Part shown: positions 26,397 to 36,234 of the stretch, in pieces | How the letters are laid out: each line of letters begins with the position of its first letter | How positions within the stretch are numbered: position 1 is the stretch's first letter | Source: Bacteroidota bacterium | Lineage (GTDB): Bacteria > Bacteroidota > Bacteroidia > Cytophagales > Cytophagaceae | Length of the DNA stretch: 64,000 nucleotides | Direction of reading: 5' to 3' | Assembly: GCA_023392125.1 (NCBI GenBank) | Contig: JAEVZS010000017.1 | Location: forward strand, 62,001-126,000 | Notes under the pieces: model-generated | Seen by the model: only the letters and a program-made list of their open reading frames with translations | Told to the model about the DNA's origin: nothing | Database searches by the model: none | Position numbers and translations under genes: made by a program

Positions 26397-28700
26397 ATGA
26401 GAAAGGCAGTATTTTTTTTCGCATGGTGGCTGGGTTGTTTTTCCCTGATGGGGCAAAATATCGTGTATGTTAATCCGGAGGCTCAGGGCATCAATAATGG
26501 CACCAGCTGGGAAGATGCGTATACAGATCTGAACAAAGCGATCGAGAACGCGGCTCCCGGCGCGGAATTGTGGCTGGCCAGGCCATTCAATGGTTTTCAG
26601 GTATCAGAAAGAAATAATCCGGAAGATTATATTGTGATTGATAAGCCATTGGTGCTTCGTGGTGGTTTCCTGGGAAATGAAAGAAACTTGCAGGAAAGGG
26701 ATGTATATAACAAAGGTTATACTACGCTGGAAGGAGATATTGGCCAAAAGTATGATTGGTCGGACAATTCCCGGAATGCGTTTATTATCCGGGCCGATGT
26801 TGTGCTGGACAGGATACATTTTAAAAACTTTAACTCCGGCCATGACAAGCTTGATTATTATGGGGCTGTCTGCGTGGATACAAATACGACAGTGACAATA
26901 CAGGAATGCATCTTTACCGGCAATGATGGGCGTTCGCAGGGGATTTGTGTTTCTGCTGCCAAAGACGCGGCTGTGACCATACGCGGAGCGAGATTCGAAT
27001 CAAACAATCAGAATAGCTATGGCGCGCTGATAGGACGGAATGAGAATGCGGTCATTGATATAGCTGATTCCGATTTTTTAAATAACGGACAAGGCAATGG
27101 TGGCAGCTATATTTTTTATTCCCTAAGGGCATGGGATAGTAAGGTCGGAACAGAAGAAAATAAAAAAACACTGCTGTCCGTCAGCTCCTGCAATTTTGCA
27201 GGCAACAGTATGGACATCTCCTATAGCTATTTTGGCGGAAGCCGGTTTGTCAGTTGTCAGTTTATCCTCGGCAAAGTACAGGGCTATACATTTAACCATT
27301 TTGGCGATAGCGCCTCTGTGTATTTTGATAGTTGCCGGTTTATGGGGTCCTATCAGACATATTTGTTTTACGCTTCCGGTCTAAAGGAGTTTGTATTTAA
27401 TAATACCGTTATTGAAAACCCGGCCGGAAGTGAGGCAAGTCTTTTTTATGTGCAGGCCGGCTCAGTCACGATCGATGGATCAGAATTCAATAATATAAGG
27501 GGATCAGCCTGTTTTCAGTTTCAAGTCGCAAATGGAAGACTGACGTTGAAAAATTCCAGGTTTAAGGGCGGTAAGGCATCCAGTTATTATTTATATGCAG
27601 TGGCCCGGAGCATGCATACCCTCAATACCGAATTCACAGACGTAGAGGCAAGTCTGGGAAATTACTTTACTCTGGATTCGCTATATATAAAGAACAGTAT
27701 TTTTACGGGTATCAGAGCCAATGGATGGCTTGATCTCGCCTATATAAAAAACGTCCTTATCGATTCATCCAGGTTTTCCGATATTGTTCAGTTTGAAACA
27801 CTATTCAGAATAAGCATGGAGTTTGTCCTGAAAAACAGCATAATTGAGAATATCCGGATGGCTAATGTCAACCCGGGAAGGCCGCTGCTTTTTCACAATT
27901 GGAGCAATACGGCAACAATTGAAAATACATGGTTTGCCAATGTTGCTTCGGCTGGTCCGATCATTTCGAACGTTGGCGGGTTACGTTGGCTTGGCAGTGA
28001 AATAGACGGAATTGATTCCCCCAAAGGCTTTCTTGACAATGCGGGCGATGTCCTGATCTACAACTCAAACTTTCATGGCCTTCAGGGTCCCTGGATTATT
28101 AGCCAGGATGACTATTATAAGTCTGCCGGAAAAAGTGTAACACTGTTGAATAATATTATTTTTTCCGACAACGACACCATGGTTTGCAATAAGGTGACCG
28201 AAGCCGGTTATCATGAATACATAGCAAACTGTGTCACCAATCGCCCGCTTCCTTCGGGGAGCAACAATGTCATGGAGACCGTGCTGGACTATTATGAGCT
28301 GTACGAGCCCTATGGGATACATTTGCTGCAGGACAAAGGCATGCCGCTCGCGGATACCTTGTATGTGCCGGAAAAAGATCTTGCAGGCAATCCCCGTATT
28401 GTTTCCGGCAAAATCGATATTGGCGCCTATGAACGGGACGTGCTTGTGACGGCGGCGCGGGTGTCTGACGATCGCGCAAGCGACCTGTGCTTCCCAAATC
28501 CTTTCAGCGATATGCTCACTCTTCAGCTGACGGAAGAGTCGGAGGTAGAGATTCTGAGCCTTCGCGGAGAGCTGCTCCATGGTGGCCGTTATACTGCCGG
28601 ATCTCCTGTGATCCGTACCGGGTGGCTGGACCCGGGAGTCTATATTCTGGGGATTCGTACCGCAAAGGGGATGGAGCAGATGAGAATCGTCAAAAATTGA
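26397..28700 (+). CDS. Secreted right-handed beta-helix protein with T9SS sorting domain
   Basis: 767 residues from the ATG at 26397, which directly begins a signal peptide (MRKAVFFFAWWLGCFSLMGQ); a TTG start 15 bp upstream is less likely. The body opens with the INNGTSWEDAYTDLNKAIE motif of chlamydial-type/parallel beta-helix proteins and then repeats short turns such as IENCxF, IDGSEFNNI and LKNSRFKGG, a typical right-handed beta-helix. No lyase or hydrolase active site is apparent. The last ~75 residues (LCFPNPFSDMLTLQL ... YILGIRTAKGMEQMRIVK) are a T9SS type A tail, so the protein is expected at the cell surface or outside the cell. Confidence 0.9.
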   Translation: MRKAVFFFAWWLGCFSLMGQNIVYVNPEAQGINNGTSWEDAYTDLNKAIENAAPGAELWLARPFNGFQVSERNNPEDYIVIDKPLVLRGGFLGNERNLQERDVYNKGYTTLEGDIGQKYDWSDNSRNAFIIRADVVLDRIHFKNFNSGHDKLDYYGAVCVDTNTTVTIQECIFTGNDGRSQGICVSAAKDAAVTIRGARFESNNQNSYGALIGRNENAVIDIADSDFLNNGQGNGGSYIFYSLRAWDSKVGTEENKKTLLSVSSCNFAGNSMDISYSYFGGSRFVSCQFILGKVQGYTFNHFGDSASVYFDSCRFMGSYQTYLFYASGLKEFVFNNTVIENPAGSEASLFYVQAGSVTIDGSEFNNIRGSACFQFQVANGRLTLKNSRFKGGKASSYYLYAVARSMHTLNTEFTDVEASLGNYFTLDSLYIKNSIFTGIRANGWLDLAYIKNVLIDSSRFSDIVQFETLFRISMEFVLKNSIIENIRMANVNPGRPLLFHNWSNTATIENTWFANVASAGPIISNVGGLRWLGSEIDGIDSPKGFLDNAGDVLIYNSNFHGLQGPWIISQDDYYKSAGKSVTLLNNIIFSDNDTMVCNKVTEAGYHEYIANCVTNRPLPSGSNNVMETVLDYYELYEPYGIHLLQDKGMPLADTLYVPEKDLAGNPRIVSGKIDIGAYERDVLVTAARVSDDRASDLCFPNPFSDMLTLQLTEESEVEILSLRGELLHGGRYTAGSPVIRTGWLDPGVYILGIRTAKGMEQMRIVKN

Positions 28701-29124
28701 TGATGAATGTGCGAGCCGGTTTTTTATAGTTTTTTGTTCAGCATGAAAACCGCATAGACTTTACGCCTGATGGTTATGTCGGTGGATGGCGAGCTGGTGA
28801 GACAAAAAATAAAGATACAGTAAGCATATTTCCGATGAACGTGATAATAAGATCAGAGAATATATTCTGTGGCAGATCCGAAATATCTGTATTATTCGCA
28901 AAATCAGCGCAGATGAGAGGTAAGTGACCCGATAAGAAATTGTTTGGATGATTGTAACGTTCAAACAAGACCTAAGCAGACGATGATATGGAGCTGATAC
29001 CGGTATCAGGTTAAATAACGTGAAGAAAGTTTGCTTTTAGGATTATTGTATATAGCTTTGTAGTAACTAGTTAAATCAGTAAGCTCGCTTACCCCTAATT
29101 TATTTTTCAACTTAAACTACAGCT
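28701..29124. other. Intergenic region with the promoter of the Ig-like gene
   Basis: About 420 bp. The last 95 bp carry the promoter at 29030-29060. The remainder is AT-rich with no gene or convincing hairpin that I can see. Confidence 0.5.
29030..29060 (+). promoter_or_regulatory. Bacteroidota-type promoter of the Ig-like gene
   Basis: TTTG at 29030-29033, a 19-nt spacer and TAGCTTTG at 29053-29060 match the consensus exactly. The leader would be about 57 nt. Confidence 0.85.
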
Positions 29125-30444
29125 ATGTTCAATTTCAGAATCTGTCGAAGACCGATGGGGATTTCTCTGTCAGGTCTGTTATGTATGGTTTTTCTGCTGA
29201 TTTTTCAAGTCCGGCAGACTTTTGCGCAGACCTTTGCCAATTCCCAGACCAATGCCGTCAATGGTCTATGTCTGCTTTGTGGTGTCGCAAATCCCAGCAA
29301 TGCCGTCAATGGCAATGTAACGGATTATTCCACCTTCAACATTACAGCAGGGCTGCTCGGTGTATCGGTGGAGCAGACCCTGATTTTCCCTTCGGCTACC
29401 ACCAGCAACGGATGTGATTCTCTGTTTATCGGGGTGGGGAGCGCCAATCTCCCGATTGATCTGACACTCTTCCAGGCGGTCACTGTGCAGACTTTTAACG
29501 GAGCCACGGCTCATACACCCGTAGTCTTGTCTTCTTCCATTCTGGAGATTCGTATTCTGGGCGGAGCGCCGGTTGTTGTGGCGCGGTTAAAGCCATCCCA
29601 GGACTTCGACCGGGTTAAAATAACCCTGTCATCCCAGCTGCTGGGTTTGCTGAATGCGTTCAGAGTATACTTTGCAGCGCATCAGTCTGCCGGGCCTGTG
29701 GCGCCGACTGTAAGTCCTCTGAGTGCTACAATCTGCTCAGGACAGTCCGCCGAATTTGAGGCAACTGCTCCGGCCGGAGCCGGTTTTGCCTGGTATACTG
29801 CTGCATCCGGTGGCACTGCTGTTGCTACAGGCGCTGTTTTTAATACAGGTGCATTGAGCAGCTCAACAACATTTTATGCTGAGTCTGACAACGGAACTTG
29901 TCCGAGTGCGGGCAGAACCCCCGTGACTGTAACGGTTAATCCAACGCCGTCTGCACCTACAGTTACGCCTTCCGGCGCGACTATCTGTTCCGGCGCGACT
30001 GCTACCCTTAATTCGTCCGTAAGCGGTGGTACCATCAGCTGGTATACCTCATCAAGCGGTGGCAGCGCGGTACATACAGGCAATAGCTTTACCACGCCAG
30101 CCCTGTCTTCTTCAACTACTTATTATGCGGAAGCAAAGGTGGGTGATTGTATCAGCGCCAGAACGGCCGTTGCCGTTACCGTCAATCCTACACCGGTTGC
30201 ACCAACAGTGACGCCCGCCGATACAACGGTATGTTCCGGTACGACAGCTACGTTCAATGTTACTGCTCCTTCCGGCACACCGCGCTGGTATCTTGTACCG
30301 ACCGGTGGAGTCAGCCTGCACAGCGGTACTCCGTATACGACTCCTGCGCTTACATCCAGTATATCCTTTTATGTAGATGTTACTCAGGGTTCATGCACAG
30401 GTCCCAGAACAAGAGTGCCTGTTACCGTAGTTTCCTGTCCGTAA
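29125..30444 (+). CDS. Secreted protein with tandem Ig-like domains
   Basis: 439 residues. A signal peptide covers about residues 15-36 (ending TFAQT). Residues 37-190 form a unique N-terminal domain. Three ~80-residue Ig-like repeats follow, each starting PTV(S/T)P..ATICSG and containing (F/S)WYT..SGGxxxxTGxxFxTxxLSSSTTFYAE; the third is more divergent. Such repeats are common in large Bacteroidota adhesins of the SprB type. This protein is short and stops right after the third repeat without a T9SS tail, so it could be a truncated adhesin or a periplasmic/outer-membrane protein. The gene ends with a terminator. Confidence 0.85.
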   Translation: MFNFRICRRPMGISLSGLLCMVFLLIFQVRQTFAQTFANSQTNAVNGLCLLCGVANPSNAVNGNVTDYSTFNITAGLLGVSVEQTLIFPSATTSNGCDSLFIGVGSANLPIDLTLFQAVTVQTFNGATAHTPVVLSSSILEIRILGGAPVVVARLKPSQDFDRVKITLSSQLLGLLNAFRVYFAAHQSAGPVAPTVSPLSATICSGQSAEFEATAPAGAGFAWYTAASGGTAVATGAVFNTGALSSSTTFYAESDNGTCPSAGRTPVTVTVNPTPSAPTVTPSGATICSGATATLNSSVSGGTISWYTSSSGGSAVHTGNSFTTPALSSSTTYYAEAKVGDCISARTAVAVTVNPTPVAPTVTPADTTVCSGTTATFNVTAPSGTPRWYLVPTGGVSLHSGTPYTTPALTSSISFYVDVTQGSCTGPRTRVPVTVVSCP

Positions 30445-30470
30445 ATTCGGATTGCTGATTATTACCGGGC

Positions 30471-30507
30471 AACACCAATAGCTGTCTTACAGGCAGCTAT
30501 TGGTGTT
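30471..30507. terminator. Terminator-like hairpin after the Ig-like gene
   Basis: A perfect 14-bp stem AACACCAATAGCTG/CAGCTATTGGTGTT with a 9-nt loop lies 26 bp after the stop codon. The T-run is short, ending TTTAT. Confidence 0.8.
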
Positions 30508-30699
30508 TATGCCGGTGTTCCGGCAATAGCAGAGAACCGAAATCAGCAGATCTTGGCAGGAAAGCGCTTCCTTCTTTATCCATATCCTCTTGTTTTTCGT
30601 ATCCATACCCTGTCAGAACCTTATTCGGGGGCAAAGGCTGAACATTGCGCCTCTGTCCTGATTTAGTCTGAATGGTTTTTTCTTAGTCAGTAACATAGT

Positions 30700-32154
30700 A
30701 TGAAGAAGGTCGGAACGTTTTTTTTATTGTTTGCAGGACTGGTTATCCTCGTTTTACTTGGGCTGCTTGTCAGGAGCCTGACTATGGCTTCCCGGCAGAT
30801 CAGTGTGGCGGAGAATACCTGGCGAGCTCCGGATGATGCCGTGACGCGGCTTTCAGAAGCCATTACCTACAGGACCATTACCCATGCGGATCCGGCAGAT
30901 ATGGATACCCTGGCTTTTTTGCGTTTTCAGGCATTTCTGGAACAACGGTTTCCCTTGATTACCAGCCGGCTTGTCCGGGAGCGTATAGGGCTTAGCCTCC
31001 TGTATACCTGGCGGGGAAGCAATCCATCGCTCAGGCCCGCTTTGCTGATGGCCCACCAGGATGTGGTACCAGCCGATGACAGCCTTAGCTGGTCTGCCCC
31101 GCCTTTTTCCGGAGAGGTAAAAGACGGGTACATATATGGTCGTGGCAGTCTCGATATTAAAAGCGGTATACTGGGTATTATGGAAGCAGTAGAAGCGCTG
31201 TTGGCCGAAGGCTTTGTGCCGGAGCAGACTATTTACCTGGCATTCGGGCACGATGAGGAGAGTGGAGTGGGAACCGGAGCGGATGAAATTGTCACCTTGC
31301 TCAAAAACAGGTCCATACGGCTTGACTATGTGCTGGATGAAGGCGGGCTGATTCTGAAAGAGGCACTTCCGGGACTGAAAGAGCCCGTAGCGCTGATCGG
31401 AATTGCGGAGAAAGGCTATATGAATATCCGGATCACCGCCAAAGCCGATGGCGGGCATAGTTCCATGCCCGGAAAAACCTCAGCGGTAACCCGTCTTTCC
31501 GAAGCGATCGTGAATATGCAGAAGCAGCCCTTTCCGGCCCGGCTCGAAGGTCCCCTCAGAGAGCTGTTTGCTTTCACCTCTCCCGAAATGAGCTATCCTT
31601 TCCGCCTCCTGTTTGCCAATCCGGAAGTTTTTGGCGGACTGATCAAAAGCCAGATGGAGGCAAGCCCTTCAGGCAATGCAATTTTGCGGACGACTACTGC
31701 CGTGACCATGCTTCAGGGCAGCAGCAAGGAAAATGTCATTCCCGCTGCTGCTTCTGCCATCGCTAATCTGCGTCTGCTTCCCGGTACCACTGCGGACGAT
31801 GTGATACGTTATCTCAATCAGGTAATAGGAGATACTACTGTACAGCTGGAGATACTGTCGTATCAGGCCGCATCTCCTGTATCGTCTTCCGCATCAGCTG
31901 CCTTCGAAAATATAAGACGTTCTGTAAAAGCAGTCTTTCCCAATACCGTATCGGGGCCATATCTGCTGGTAGCCCTGACCGACAGCCGGCATTTTGCAGA
32001 TATTGCCGACAATGTATACCGTTTTCATCCGGCCGTATACGACAAAGCGGATCTGAAGCGTCTTCATGGCCGGGATGAACGGATCAGCGTTGAAAACTAC
32101 CTGCAGAGCATTGCGTTTTACCGTCTCCTCCTGCTGGATTCCGGGAGCAAATGA
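30700..32154 (+). CDS. M20 family metallopeptidase (carboxypeptidase/aminoacylase type)
   Basis: 484 residues. One N-terminal membrane anchor (about 6-28) suggests a periplasmic or membrane-bound enzyme. M20 metal and catalytic motifs are visible: LLMAHQDVVP (first His and catalytic Asp), the bridging Asp in GRGSLDIKSG, the general-base and metal Glu pair in GHDEESG, the lid domain with DGGHSSMPG, and a final metal His in TDSRHF. The order and length fit the PM20D1/carboxypeptidase S subgroup, which hydrolyses N-acyl amino acids or dipeptides with two zinc ions. The following gene starts 45 bp downstream but encodes a sensor kinase, so common function is not implied. Confidence 0.9.
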   Translation: MKKVGTFFLLFAGLVILVLLGLLVRSLTMASRQISVAENTWRAPDDAVTRLSEAITYRTITHADPADMDTLAFLRFQAFLEQRFPLITSRLVRERIGLSLLYTWRGSNPSLRPALLMAHQDVVPADDSLSWSAPPFSGEVKDGYIYGRGSLDIKSGILGIMEAVEALLAEGFVPEQTIYLAFGHDEESGVGTGADEIVTLLKNRSIRLDYVLDEGGLILKEALPGLKEPVALIGIAEKGYMNIRITAKADGGHSSMPGKTSAVTRLSEAIVNMQKQPFPARLEGPLRELFAFTSPEMSYPFRLLFANPEVFGGLIKSQMEASPSGNAILRTTTAVTMLQGSSKENVIPAAASAIANLRLLPGTTADDVIRYLNQVIGDTTVQLEILSYQAASPVSSSASAAFENIRRSVKAVFPNTVSGPYLLVALTDSRHFADIADNVYRFHPAVYDKADLKRLHGRDERISVENYLQSIAFYRLLLLDSGSK

Positions 32155-32199
32155 TCCACACCTGCACCATTGTATCTGATTTTTGGCTAAATTGGCCAC

Positions 32200-34074
32200 A
32201 TGGACAAGCATCGCCGCAGGCTGAGAAATAATCCGGACAGCAGTCGTACAGGAAGGCTATGGATAGTATCCCTGCTGCTGGTTTGTCTGGTTGCCGTATC
32301 AGGCAGCGCTGCTGTCGTATCTGACACCCTGCATGGCAGACAGAGCCTGCTGCGAGAAGCTCTGTTCCTGTCCGATAAGGAGGGGACAAAAAAATGGCGG
32401 GAAATACTGGCAATACCCGATTCATCCTTTATGCCTGTGCCGTCTTCAGGGCTTCATTTCCAATACGACACCTCTGTCAACTGGGTAAAAATACCGCTTA
32501 TCACCAATCGTCCGGGTCCGCTGGTGCTGGAAGTACCCCGAAGCAATCTGCACAAGGTCAATATGTATGTGTACGATACGGAACAGAAGCAGCTGCTGGC
32601 TTCCAAAGCAAACGGCTATGCTTCACAGATCTTTCTGGTCAACACTCTGGATCGTACCTTTACCCTCACATTTGAGGTGGAAAAGGGAAAAGAGTACATT
32701 GTGCTGATTGAGGCGCAGAGTCTGCTCTCGTCCTATACCCTGCCGGTTGCTCTATGGGAAATTTCCGACTTCCGGTATGCCCGTGCAAGAGATTACCTGT
32801 TCTGGTGCGTATTTGCCGGCTGTTTTCTTTTTATGGCCTGTTTCGGTGTTTTTCTTTATATCAGTCATACAGAAAGCATCTATCTCTTTTACAGCGCCTA
32901 TGTGCTGAGCTTTCTTTTGTGGCAGCTCAATTTTCTGGGTTTTCTGCCTTTGCGCTGGACTTTTCTGCCCGGTTTTGCCGGTCTGGACAGCGGCATTCTG
33001 TACGGTTATCTGCTGTTTCTGGCCTTCGTGTTTTTTTCATCCCGCTATCTCGAGAGAGGCATTCGCGATTCTGAGAAGAAGTTTATACGGGTCTATGCTG
33101 CTTTCCTGTTCATTTCGTTTTTTCTCAGCCTGTTCTACCGGACAGACCAGAGCACTGTTCGTACACTGCTGATTGTCATTTACAATATCACCTTTCTTAC
33201 AGGTTTTGTCTATATACTGTTTCTGCTCGTCAGAACCATCCGTCGTGGTTCCGGAGCAGCCCTTTATTATCTGATAGCAATTTCGCCCCTTGTTCTGCTT
33301 TTCATTCTGCACAGGCTTTCCAAGATCTTTCCGGACATTCCTCTGGCGCATACCGACTATCTGTATGCCGTTGTCACCCTTTTCGAAATGATGGTCATGA
33401 TGTTCGGACTCACCCTGCGGTTTAAGGAATACCGTGACCGGCACGAAGTGCTTTTGCTCGAAAATGCCCGTAAGAAAGAAGAAGTGATTCGCATTTCCCA
33501 TGACCTTCACGATACGGTAGGAGCGCAGTTTACCATATTGAAAGCCCTGGCCGAGCAGGCCATGCAGCCGCTGCCGGTATCAGAAAAAGAGCAGAAGCTG
33601 GCCAGCCTCCGGGCTTTTGCAGAAAAATCGATCCGGGAGCTGCGCAATTCCATATGGGCACTGAATCAGGGATCCATTCCCCTGGAAAAAATCAGGTTCC
33701 GGCTGCTCGACTATATGGCTGTAGTCCGCGAGGCCTATCCGGCCGTAAAGCTTCGTCTGTATTGTAACGAAGGGCTGGAAAGAGAGGCTGATATCCTTTT
33801 TGTCATGCATCTGCTGAGTGTCGTTCAGGAAGCCACTCACAACGCACTCAAATACGCAGAATGCTCCGTGATGGAAATTCGTTTCTCGTTTGAGGGAGCT
33901 GTGCTGCTCGTCACGATTGCCGATGATGGAAAAGGTTTTGAATGCAGAGAAGAAAGTGAGGAACAGTACGGACTGATCAGTATGAAAAAACGTATGCAGG
34001 ATTCGGGAGCCCGGCTGTGCATTGAGTCCGGTCCGTCCGGAACCACTATTACCATAAAAAAACAACTGATATGA
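32200..34074 (+). CDS. 7TMR-DISM sensor histidine kinase (NarL-type partner)
   Basis: 624 residues. A signal/anchor lies at about residues 20-40, followed by an extracytoplasmic 7TMR-DISM extracellular domain (about 50-190), which often binds carbohydrates. Seven membrane segments follow (about 197-400), then a HisKA_3 dimerisation domain with the phospho-acceptor motif ISHDLHDTVGAQ, and a HATPase domain with an N-box (QEATHNALKYA), G1 (DDGKGF) and GLISMKKR. This class phosphorylates NarL/LuxR-type response regulators, and exactly such a gene follows with an ATGA overlap. It is therefore a complete two-component pair; the signal is unknown. Confidence 0.95.
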   Translation: MDKHRRRLRNNPDSSRTGRLWIVSLLLVCLVAVSGSAAVVSDTLHGRQSLLREALFLSDKEGTKKWREILAIPDSSFMPVPSSGLHFQYDTSVNWVKIPLITNRPGPLVLEVPRSNLHKVNMYVYDTEQKQLLASKANGYASQIFLVNTLDRTFTLTFEVEKGKEYIVLIEAQSLLSSYTLPVALWEISDFRYARARDYLFWCVFAGCFLFMACFGVFLYISHTESIYLFYSAYVLSFLLWQLNFLGFLPLRWTFLPGFAGLDSGILYGYLLFLAFVFFSSRYLERGIRDSEKKFIRVYAAFLFISFFLSLFYRTDQSTVRTLLIVIYNITFLTGFVYILFLLVRTIRRGSGAALYYLIAISPLVLLFILHRLSKIFPDIPLAHTDYLYAVVTLFEMMVMMFGLTLRFKEYRDRHEVLLLENARKKEEVIRISHDLHDTVGAQFTILKALAEQAMQPLPVSEKEQKLASLRAFAEKSIRELRNSIWALNQGSIPLEKIRFRLLDYMAVVREAYPAVKLRLYCNEGLEREADILFVMHLLSVVQEATHNALKYAECSVMEIRFSFEGAVLLVTIADDGKGFECREESEEQYGLISMKKRMQDSGARLCIESGPSGTTITIKKQLI

Positions 34075-34715
34075 AGATAAAGGTTGCTGTCGCTGATGAC
34101 AATCCGGGAATAATCAGGCTGGTGCAGGAGCAGCTGCATACCTCGGCCCGGCTGGAGTGTGTCTGTACCGCCGGCAACGGAGCCGGGCTGCTGGAGCATA
34201 TTGCCGAGATTGCTCCGGATGTAGCGCTGATTGATCTGCAGATGCCGGTCATGGATGGTATCACCTGCATCGGCAGGCTCCGGATACTCTGTCCGCAGGC
34301 CCGTATCATTGTGCTGAGCGTATTTGACGATGAGGAAAAAATATTTCAGGCCATACAGGCGGGAGCCAACGGCTATCTGCTCAAGGAAGACCTGACCAAC
34401 AAGCTGATTACAGGTATTATGGAAATTATGGAAGGCGGAGCTCCCATGTCGCCTTCTATTGCCAACAAAGCGCTGAAGCTTCTGCGCGGCGCACATATTG
34501 ACAGGCCGAAATCAAGTGAGGAAGTACCCCTTACAGCCAGAGAAACCGAAGTGCTCGAAGGACTGAGTCAGGGCTGGTATCTGAAGGAAATAGCCGGAAA
34601 CCTCAATATCAGCACCGGTACAGTGCGCAAGCATATCGAAAATATCTATACCAAGCTGCAGGTACATAATAAAGTGGAGGCGGTGCAGAAAGCCAACCGC
34701 CTCCGGTTACTGTGA
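34071..34715 (+). CDS. NarL/LuxR-type response regulator
   Basis: 214 residues. The receiver domain has the acidic pair D9-D10, phospho-acceptor D55 (VALIDLQMP), the switch Ser in VLSVFDD and Lys in YLLKED. The LuxR DNA-binding domain follows (LTARETEVLEGLSQGWYLKEIA ... TVRKHIENIY). The start codon overlaps the stop codon of the kinase gene (ATGA at 34071), so expression is coupled. The gene converges on the BNR-type gene with only 8 bp between the stops. A GGAGGCGGT/ACCGCCTCC inverted repeat in its last codons could act on mRNA ends but lacks a T-run. Confidence 0.95.
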   Translation: MKIKVAVADDNPGIIRLVQEQLHTSARLECVCTAGNGAGLLEHIAEIAPDVALIDLQMPVMDGITCIGRLRILCPQARIIVLSVFDDEEKIFQAIQAGANGYLLKEDLTNKLITGIMEIMEGGAPMSPSIANKALKLLRGAHIDRPKSSEEVPLTARETEVLEGLSQGWYLKEIAGNLNISTGTVRKHIENIYTKLQVHNKVEAVQKANRLRLL

Positions 34716-34723
34716 CCAGCAGT

Positions 34724-36031
34724 TTATTTCTTAATAATCTTTCTTGTTTCGGTCAGCTGCGTTCCCTCATAAAGGTGCAGCAGGTATAATCCGGGGGCAA
34801 GTCCGGATACATCCAGCATTCCGGCAGAAGGCTCGGACAGCTGTTCGCCCCGGGCTGAGTACAGGCGGATCGTAGCGGACTGTCTGCTTTCGGGCAGACC
34901 GATGTGCAGCATGTCGGTGCAGGGATTGGGATATGCCTCCAGACGATATTCGGCCGTTCTCTCTGTATGAGCAGTCGTGACCGACAGATCTTTCCGGTAT
35001 ACATCCGTAAAGTTTAGTGCCATATACAGCTTGCCGCTGAGCGCTACAAACCTCTTTGCTGCAATGCCAGCTACTGTGCTGGTCGGCAGCCCGTCAGTGT
35101 CCGGGGCAAAGCTCTGCCCGCCGTCGCGGCTTATCAGCACATTGGCTGTTGCGCTTTCCTGCGCCTTGTCCAGACCAAGGATGATCAGGTCTCCCTGACT
35201 GTATATCCGCTGGATCTTCTGCCTGATCTGGAAATTGTTCAATTGCAGATACCGGCTGACCGCCAGGCTATCCCAGCTTGCCCCTTCGTCGTCGCTGTAC
35301 AGAAAGGCATACTTGTTTGTAACCATGCTGCTGCCGGCTATATAGATTCTGCCGGTAGATTCATCCGTATGGATTACCGTCGGGTTAAACCAGGAGGGGA
35401 GCCGGTCGCCCGCTGCCTGGGTCCAGCTCTGTCCGTAATCATCAGAAATGTATAAATAGGAAAGGCCGCCCCATGTATAGAATTTTCCGTTATGAAAGGC
35501 AAAAAGCTGCGAATAATCCGTATTGGTCTCCTTGTTTTGCTCCCAGGTTCCGGAATCCTCCTGCTTGTGCCAGTTGCCGATATTGTTGAAAACAATCACC
35601 AGATGCCCCTGATGGTAATGGATCGAGTTGATCGCCACCAGCTCATTATTGCCCGTATTTTTTGGCAGGCCCACCGTATCGGTTTCAAAGGTTTCGCCGC
35701 CATCCAGCGATTTGTATACCATAGAGGAAGCGTAGTACGGATTGAAAGTGACCGCGTACAGCGCGTCTCCGGCATCGGCCAGCAGATCGATACGCAGGCT
35801 CGTGGGATTGGTTGTAAATGCATTGTGCTCTACCTTGGTCCAGGACTGTCCTTCGTCTGTGGACTTTTGCAGACCGTTGGTATTGCCCGACACATACAGA
35901 ATGCCTTTGTGGCTGACCAGATCCCAGACGTTTTCAATAGAGCCGGTAGAAAGGCCCGTCGCCTGCCACTGGCCGTAGCTGTGCAGGACAGAAAAAAGGC
36001 TGAGCAGGGTAAGAAGTATTGATTGTTTCAT
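34724..36031 (-). CDS. Secreted BNR/Asp-box beta-propeller protein with T9SS tail
   Basis: 435 residues with a signal peptide (about 1-20, ending SYGQWQ). Repeats of the form KSTDEGQSWTK, SDDYGQSWTQ, SDDEGASWDS and SRDGGQSFAP are Asp-box (BNR) turns, which occur in sialidase-like and photosynthesis-stability-like propellers. There is no sialidase catalytic set (Arg triad, FRIP), so enzymatic sialidase activity is unlikely. The last ~75 residues (EAYPNPCTDMLHIGLPES ... TQLTETRKIIKK) are a T9SS type A sorting domain. It is probably a surface-displayed or released protein of unknown ligand. Confidence 0.9.
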   Translation of the reverse strand: MKQSILLTLLSLFSVLHSYGQWQATGLSTGSIENVWDLVSHKGILYVSGNTNGLQKSTDEGQSWTKVEHNAFTTNPTSLRIDLLADAGDALYAVTFNPYYASSMVYKSLDGGETFETDTVGLPKNTGNNELVAINSIHYHQGHLVIVFNNIGNWHKQEDSGTWEQNKETNTDYSQLFAFHNGKFYTWGGLSYLYISDDYGQSWTQAAGDRLPSWFNPTVIHTDESTGRIYIAGSSMVTNKYAFLYSDDEGASWDSLAVSRYLQLNNFQIRQKIQRIYSQGDLIILGLDKAQESATANVLISRDGGQSFAPDTDGLPTSTVAGIAAKRFVALSGKLYMALNFTDVYRKDLSVTTAHTERTAEYRLEAYPNPCTDMLHIGLPESRQSATIRLYSARGEQLSEPSAGMLDVSGLAPGLYLLHLYEGTQLTETRKIIKK

Positions 36032-36234
36032 AGGGTAGAATAGTTATTGTACAAGCAAAGCTATGATCTGCCTGCCTTCCGGAAAATACGTAAAACAGCG
36101 TATCCCCCGTTTCGGCCAACGGATCTCCGGATGCAGTATGGCTGCTTTCTACGGATAGAAACAGATCCGGGAATATAACCGGGCAATCCCGAAGCAACGT
36201 GCGATGTGGAGTTTTTACACATTACCCCGGCAGC

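Noticed and set aside
29125..30444. T9SS sorting domain on the Ig-like protein
   Set aside because: The protein ends directly after the third Ig-like repeat; no PNP motif or terminal Lys-rich strand is present.
34676..34704. Inverted repeat GGAGGCGGT/ACCGCCTCC as terminator between convergent genes
   Set aside because: It lies inside the last codons of the response regulator, has no T-run, and may be a by-product of coding sequence.
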